A DNA stretch of 41,975 nt from Bacillus sp. SG-1 (GTDB lineage: Bacteria; Bacillota; Bacilli; Bacillales; Bacillaceae_B). The stretch lies in assembly GCF_000181495.1 (NCBI RefSeq), contig NZ_ABCF01000021.1, forward strand, positions 1 through 41,975. Reading direction: 5' to 3'. The position numbers were made by a program, and so were the translations under genes. Of this stretch, positions 38,980-41,975 are shown piece by piece (position 1 is the stretch's first letter; each line of letters opens with the position of its first letter). The notes below the pieces were generated by a model. It made no database searches and was not told the DNA's origin. It was given only the letters and a program-made list of their open reading frames with translations.

Positions 38980-39363
38980 ATGAAGTCTGGCATGAAGGTG
39001 GGACAGACGGCTTCCGTGACTGTCACGGTGACTCCTGATATGTTTGCCCAATTTGACGGGGAAGTTGTGCACCCGGTCTACTCGACCGTATCAATGGTCT
39101 ATCATATGGAATGGGCTTCGAGAAAAATCATCCTTCCCTTTCTGGAAGAAAACGAGGAAGGAATGGGAGGGGCTGTTTCCATGAAACATATCGCTCCCAG
39201 CAGTGAAGGCACAACCGTCACCATCACAGCAACATTGACGGAGCTGCAATCAAACATTGTGATAACGAAAGCAGAAGCCAGAAATGAAAATGGTCTGATA
39301 GGAATAGGGGAAGTGAAGCAGGTTATCCTGCCGAAAGAAAGAATCAGGATGATGGGGAAATAG
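38980..39363 (+). CDS. FlK-like hotdog thioesterase
   Basis: Predicted 127-residue hotdog-fold protein of the fluoroacetyl-CoA thioesterase (FlK)-like family: VGQTASVTVTVTPDMFAQFD, HPVYSTVSMVYHMEWASRKI, GMGGAVSMKHIAPSSEGTTV and GIGEVKQVILPKERI. Such enzymes hydrolyse acyl-CoA esters; the T/E/H catalytic set is not certain from sequence. AAGGAGG lies 7 bases before ATG; an in-frame extension to 38956 has no site. First gene of an operon with phenylalanine dehydrogenase and E1 subunits. A housekeeping role analogous to PaaI, freeing CoA from stalled aromatic thioesters, would fit. Confidence 0.8.
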   Translation: MKSGMKVGQTASVTVTVTPDMFAQFDGEVVHPVYSTVSMVYHMEWASRKIILPFLEENEEGMGGAVSMKHIAPSSEGTTVTITATLTELQSNIVITKAEARNENGLIGIGEVKQVILPKERIRMMGK

Positions 39364-39435
39364 GGAGATTGATTCCGATATTGTTAGTCGGAATTTGTAA
39401 GCGGTTACAAACAAAGGGTATGAGGAGATGATTTC

Positions 39436-40542
39436 ATGGATATGTTTGAGAAAATTCGTGAGCATGAACAAGTGGTTTTCTGTAATGATGAAGAGACCGG
39501 TTTGAAGGCGATCATAGCCATACATAATACGACACTTGGGCCGGCTTTGGGCGGCTGCAGGATGAGGCCATATAAATCAGTTGATGAAGCATTGGAAGAT
39601 GTATTGAGGTTATCTAAAGGCATGACTTATAAATGTGCGGCAGCGGATGTTGATTTTGGCGGGGGAAAAGCGGTCATCATCGGCGATCCCCAAAAAGATA
39701 AGAATCCCGAATTGTTCCGTGCTTTCGGCCAATTCGTAGAATCATTGAATGGCAGATTCTATACGGGAACCGATATGGGGACGACACCAGAAGACTTCAT
39801 CTATGCGCTGAAAGAGACGAACTGCATCGTCGGGGTAGACGAGGAGTACGGCGGCAGCGGTGATTCTTCCATACCAACCGCAATGGGAGTCATTTACGGA
39901 CTTCAAATCACGAACAAAACGGTTTGGGGAACCGAAGATTTGGGAGCCAGGAGCTATGCCATTCAGGGGCTTGGCAAAGTCGGCATTAAAGTAGCAGAAC
40001 GCCTGATGGATGAAGGGGCTGAACTATACATTACAGATATTAATCAGCATGCAATCGATGCTTTGGTATCCAGGGCGAATGAAAAAGGTGTTGGAATCAA
40101 AGTGGTGTCCGGCGAGGAAATTTATTCAGTTGATGCTGATGTGTTCGTACCATGCGCAATCGGTGGAATCATCAATGACGATACCGTAGAAAAGTTGAAG
40201 GTGAAAGCGGTCGTTGGCTCAGCCAATAATCAGCTTATGGACACGAAGCACGCTAAAAGGCTGCATGAAAAAGGTATTCTATATGCACCTGATTATATTG
40301 TCAATGCCGGTGGCCTGATCCAGGTGGCAGACGAGTTGTATGAACCGAATAAGGAACGTGTCCTGCAGAAAACACGGACGATTTATAATTCCTTACAGAG
40401 AATTTATGCCCAGGCCGAAAGAGAAGGCATTACATCTGAAGAGGCTGCAAACCGCTATTGCGAAAATCTTATCCAGACGCGTTCACGCCGAAACAGCTTT
40501 TTCTCTCATATGAAAAGACCAAAGTGGTCAGTACGGACATGA
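39436..40542 (+). CDS. pdh: Phenylalanine dehydrogenase
   Basis: Predicted 368-residue NAD-dependent amino-acid dehydrogenase (L-Phe + NAD+ to phenylpyruvate + NH4+ + NADH). Catalytic K66 (GMTYKCAAA), K78 ([10 protein letters not shown]) and D113 (TGTDMGT); NAD-binding GLGKVG near 178. Substrate-pocket residues match phenylalanine, not leucine, dehydrogenase: G111 in YTGTDMG (Ala in LeuDH) and L294 in NAGGLIQV (Val in LeuDH). The C-terminus RNSFFS..RPKW also matches Bacillus/Lysinibacillus PheDH. AGGAGA lies before the ATG. The gene is followed after 26 bases by E1-alpha of a 2-oxoacid dehydrogenase, the natural next step. Confidence 0.9.
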   Translation: MDMFEKIREHEQVVFCNDEETGLKAIIAIHNTTLGPALGGCRMRPYKSVDEALEDVLRLSKGMTYKCAAADVDFGGGKAVIIGDPQKDKNPELFRAFGQFVESLNGRFYTGTDMGTTPEDFIYALKETNCIVGVDEEYGGSGDSSIPTAMGVIYGLQITNKTVWGTEDLGARSYAIQGLGKVGIKVAERLMDEGAELYITDINQHAIDALVSRANEKGVGIKVVSGEEIYSVDADVFVPCAIGGIINDDTVEKLKVKAVVGSANNQLMDTKHAKRLHEKGILYAPDYIVNAGGLIQVADELYEPNKERVLQKTRTIYNSLQRIYAQAEREGITSEEAANRYCENLIQTRSRRNSFFSHMKRPKWSVRT

Positions 40543-40568
40543 TTCAGTCCAGAGATAGAGGTGAAGAA

Positions 40569-41633
40569 ATGGAAGAACAGTTTCCGATTAAGAGAATAAT
40601 AGATAACGATGGCACTCTGCTGGGAGACAAAGATCCCGGTATCACTGAACAATTGGCTAAGGAATTCTACCGTCATATGGTCAGGATCAGGACATTCGAT
40701 AAGAAAGCCATAAGCTTACAGAGACAAGGGCGAATTGGGACCTATGCTCCTTTTGAGGGTCAGGAGGCTTCACAGGTCGGCAGTTCTGCTGCACTCAAAG
40801 AAGATGACTGGATGTTTCCCTCTTACAGGGATCATGGTGCAGCGATGACGTTCGGGCACTCGCTGAGAAACATTCTTTTATTTTGGAAAGGCAGGAATGA
40901 AGGCTGCGTTCCACCTCAAGGGAAAAAGATATTTCCGCCGGGCATTCCGATTGCCACGCAGCTCCCGCATGCGGCCGGTGCTGCATACGCTGAAATGAGG
41001 AAGGGCACGAAAAATGCGGCCATCGTATACTTTGGTGATGGTGCGACATCTGAAGGCGATTTTCATGAAGGCCTCAATGTCGCAAGTGTCCTCAATGCGC
41101 CGGTTGTCTTTTTTAATCAAAATAATGGATTTGCTATCTCTGTACCCATCAAGAAGCAGATGAAAACCAAAACCATTGCGCAAAAGGCACTGGCGTATGA
41201 TATCCCGGGAGTGCGCATTGACGGGAATGACATTTTTGCGGTTTATTTTGAAACGTTAAAAGCTTTAGAGAGGGCCAGGAATGGTGAAGGTCCGACGTTG
41301 ATTGAGGCGGTGACGTGGAGATATGGCGCTCACACGACGGCCGACGATCCGACGAAATACAGGGATCAGTCAGAAAGTGATGAACGCAGGAAGCTTGGAG
41401 ATCCAATTGCCCGACTTCAGCGTTACATGGAAAGGCAAGGCTGGTGGGATCAGGAGTGGGCTGATTCTGTCCAAAAAGAATATACGGCAGAAATGGATCA
41501 GGCTGTAGAGGAATTAGAGAGCTATCCGGAAGCAGATCCGAAAGTGATATTCGATTATGTATTTGAAAAGCCGACATGGACAATTTCTGAGCAAAAAGAC
41601 CTGCTGCTCCAGCAGTTAAGGGGTGAAGGATAA
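40569..41633 (+). CDS. 2-oxoacid dehydrogenase E1 component, alpha subunit
   Basis: Predicted 354-residue thiamine-diphosphate-binding subunit. ThDP motif starts at G156 (FGDGATSEGDFHEGLN) and ends at N185-N186 (FFNQNNGFA). Other landmarks: GRIGTYAPFEGQEASQVGSS, FPSYRDHGAAMTFG, and the phosphorylation-loop-like WRYGAHTTADDPTKYR. Closest in style to pyruvate/branched-chain E1-alpha. The start at 40569 after AGAGGTGA is preferred over a longer frame overlapping the previous gene. Directly behind phenylalanine dehydrogenase, it likely acts on phenylpyruvate to give phenylacetyl-CoA. That specificity is inference; pyruvate or branched-chain oxoacids are alternatives. Confidence 0.88.
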   Translation: MEEQFPIKRIIDNDGTLLGDKDPGITEQLAKEFYRHMVRIRTFDKKAISLQRQGRIGTYAPFEGQEASQVGSSAALKEDDWMFPSYRDHGAAMTFGHSLRNILLFWKGRNEGCVPPQGKKIFPPGIPIATQLPHAAGAAYAEMRKGTKNAAIVYFGDGATSEGDFHEGLNVASVLNAPVVFFNQNNGFAISVPIKKQMKTKTIAQKALAYDIPGVRIDGNDIFAVYFETLKALERARNGEGPTLIEAVTWRYGAHTTADDPTKYRDQSESDERRKLGDPIARLQRYMERQGWWDQEWADSVQKEYTAEMDQAVEELESYPEADPKVIFDYVFEKPTWTISEQKDLLLQQLRGEG

Positions 41634-41975
41634 TGAAAACGGCGGTAAAAACAAATAAGCTGACAATGGTCGGGGCCATTACGGACGCCATGCGGGTCAT
41701 GCTCAAGGAAAAAGAAAATGTTTTGCTCCTTGGTGAGGACATTGGTAAAAACGGGGGCGTATTCCGGGCAACAGATGGATTACAGGAAGAGTTCGGAGAG
41801 GAAAGGGTCATGGATACGCCTTTAAGTGAAGCGGGCTTTATTGGTGCAGCAATCGGCATGGCGGCGAACGGTTTTATCCCTGTAGCAGAAATCCAGTTCC
41901 TCGGATTTATTTATCCTGCCTATGAGCAGCTGATGACACATGCTTCACGCTTGCGGGCAAGGACACTCGGACATT
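41633..41975 (+). CDS. 2-oxoacid dehydrogenase E1 component, beta subunit (truncated by window)
   Basis: The first 114 codons of E1-beta, open at the window edge. The ATG overlaps the E1-alpha stop by one base (TAATG), so translation is coupled. Visible: AITDAMRVMLKEKENVLLLG, EDIGKNGGVFRATDGLQEEF, DTPLSEAGFIGAAIGMAANG and EIQFLGFIYPAYEQLMTHAS, all typical of transketolase-like E1-beta. E2 (acyltransferase) and perhaps E3 genes are expected just beyond the edge. Confidence 0.92.
   Translation, partial: MKTAVKTNKLTMVGAITDAMRVMLKEKENVLLLGEDIGKNGGVFRATDGLQEEFGEERVMDTPLSEAGFIGAAIGMAANGFIPVAEIQFLGFIYPAYEQLMTHASRLRARTLGH

Noticed and set aside
39436..40542. Leucine dehydrogenase (bkd-type operon)
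   Set aside because: The two pocket residues and the C-terminal tail match phenylalanine dehydrogenase, and no ptb, buk or bkd-lpd genes adjoin on the upstream side.

Overview
The window looks like chromosomal DNA from an endospore-forming member of the Bacillaceae. The evidence is strong AGGAGG-type ribosome sites, frequent TTG and GTG starts, an intracellular subtilisin, a gamma-SASP-like gene, and close homologues of B. subtilis YwbD, YwbE, YkuS, YeeI (YebC), YdaG and SodC. Genus cannot be fixed from the sequence alone; it resembles the Bacillus/Rossellomorea/Mesobacillus group. No rRNA, tRNA, CRISPR array or intact insertion sequence was seen.

Region 1 (1-22 kb) is mixed housekeeping and accessory content: an rRNA methyltransferase, a Cas4-like nuclease fused to an XPD/DinG-type helicase, a ferritin-like protein, a short SASP-like gene, YkuS, intracellular subtilisin, YebC, small stress and membrane proteins, YwbE with a new 57-residue partner, a cytoplasmic Cu/Zn superoxide dismutase behind a SigK-like promoter, a YeiH transporter, an ssu-type ABC transporter followed by a Sco copper chaperone, topoisomerase III, a decayed NERD nuclease gene between two 21-bp-period arrays, and a divergent MFS exporter/SgrR regulator pair.

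Region 2 (22-35 kb) is a phenylacetate catabolon: paaK, paaABCD, an EthD protein, paaF, paaG, an aldehyde dehydrogenase, paaH, paaJ, then paaX with an FMN oxygenase-like gene. No paaE reductase and no fused paaZ are present. Two GC-rich structured repeats sit inside the operon.

Region 3 (35-42 kb) carries a TrpXYZ-type aromatic amino-acid ABC transporter, a FlK-like hotdog thioesterase, a dehydrogenase whose specificity residues match phenylalanine dehydrogenase rather than leucine dehydrogenase, and the E1-alpha and (partial) E1-beta subunits of a 2-oxoacid dehydrogenase complex.

Read together, regions 2 and 3 suggest a complete phenylalanine-to-TCA route: uptake, oxidative deamination to phenylpyruvate, oxidative decarboxylation directly to phenylacetyl-CoA, and ring epoxidation and beta-oxidation by Paa enzymes. 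PaaK would serve external phenylacetate. A shared operator-like motif (ACG or TCG, N9, CGTTAW) lies upstream of paaK, paaA, paaX, trpX and the thioesterase/phenylalanine dehydrogenase operon. At the last two it has identical geometry relative to the -10 box. This proposed regulon is the most interesting observation here. The window also holds several structured repeat families whose stems change in a compensated way between copies.
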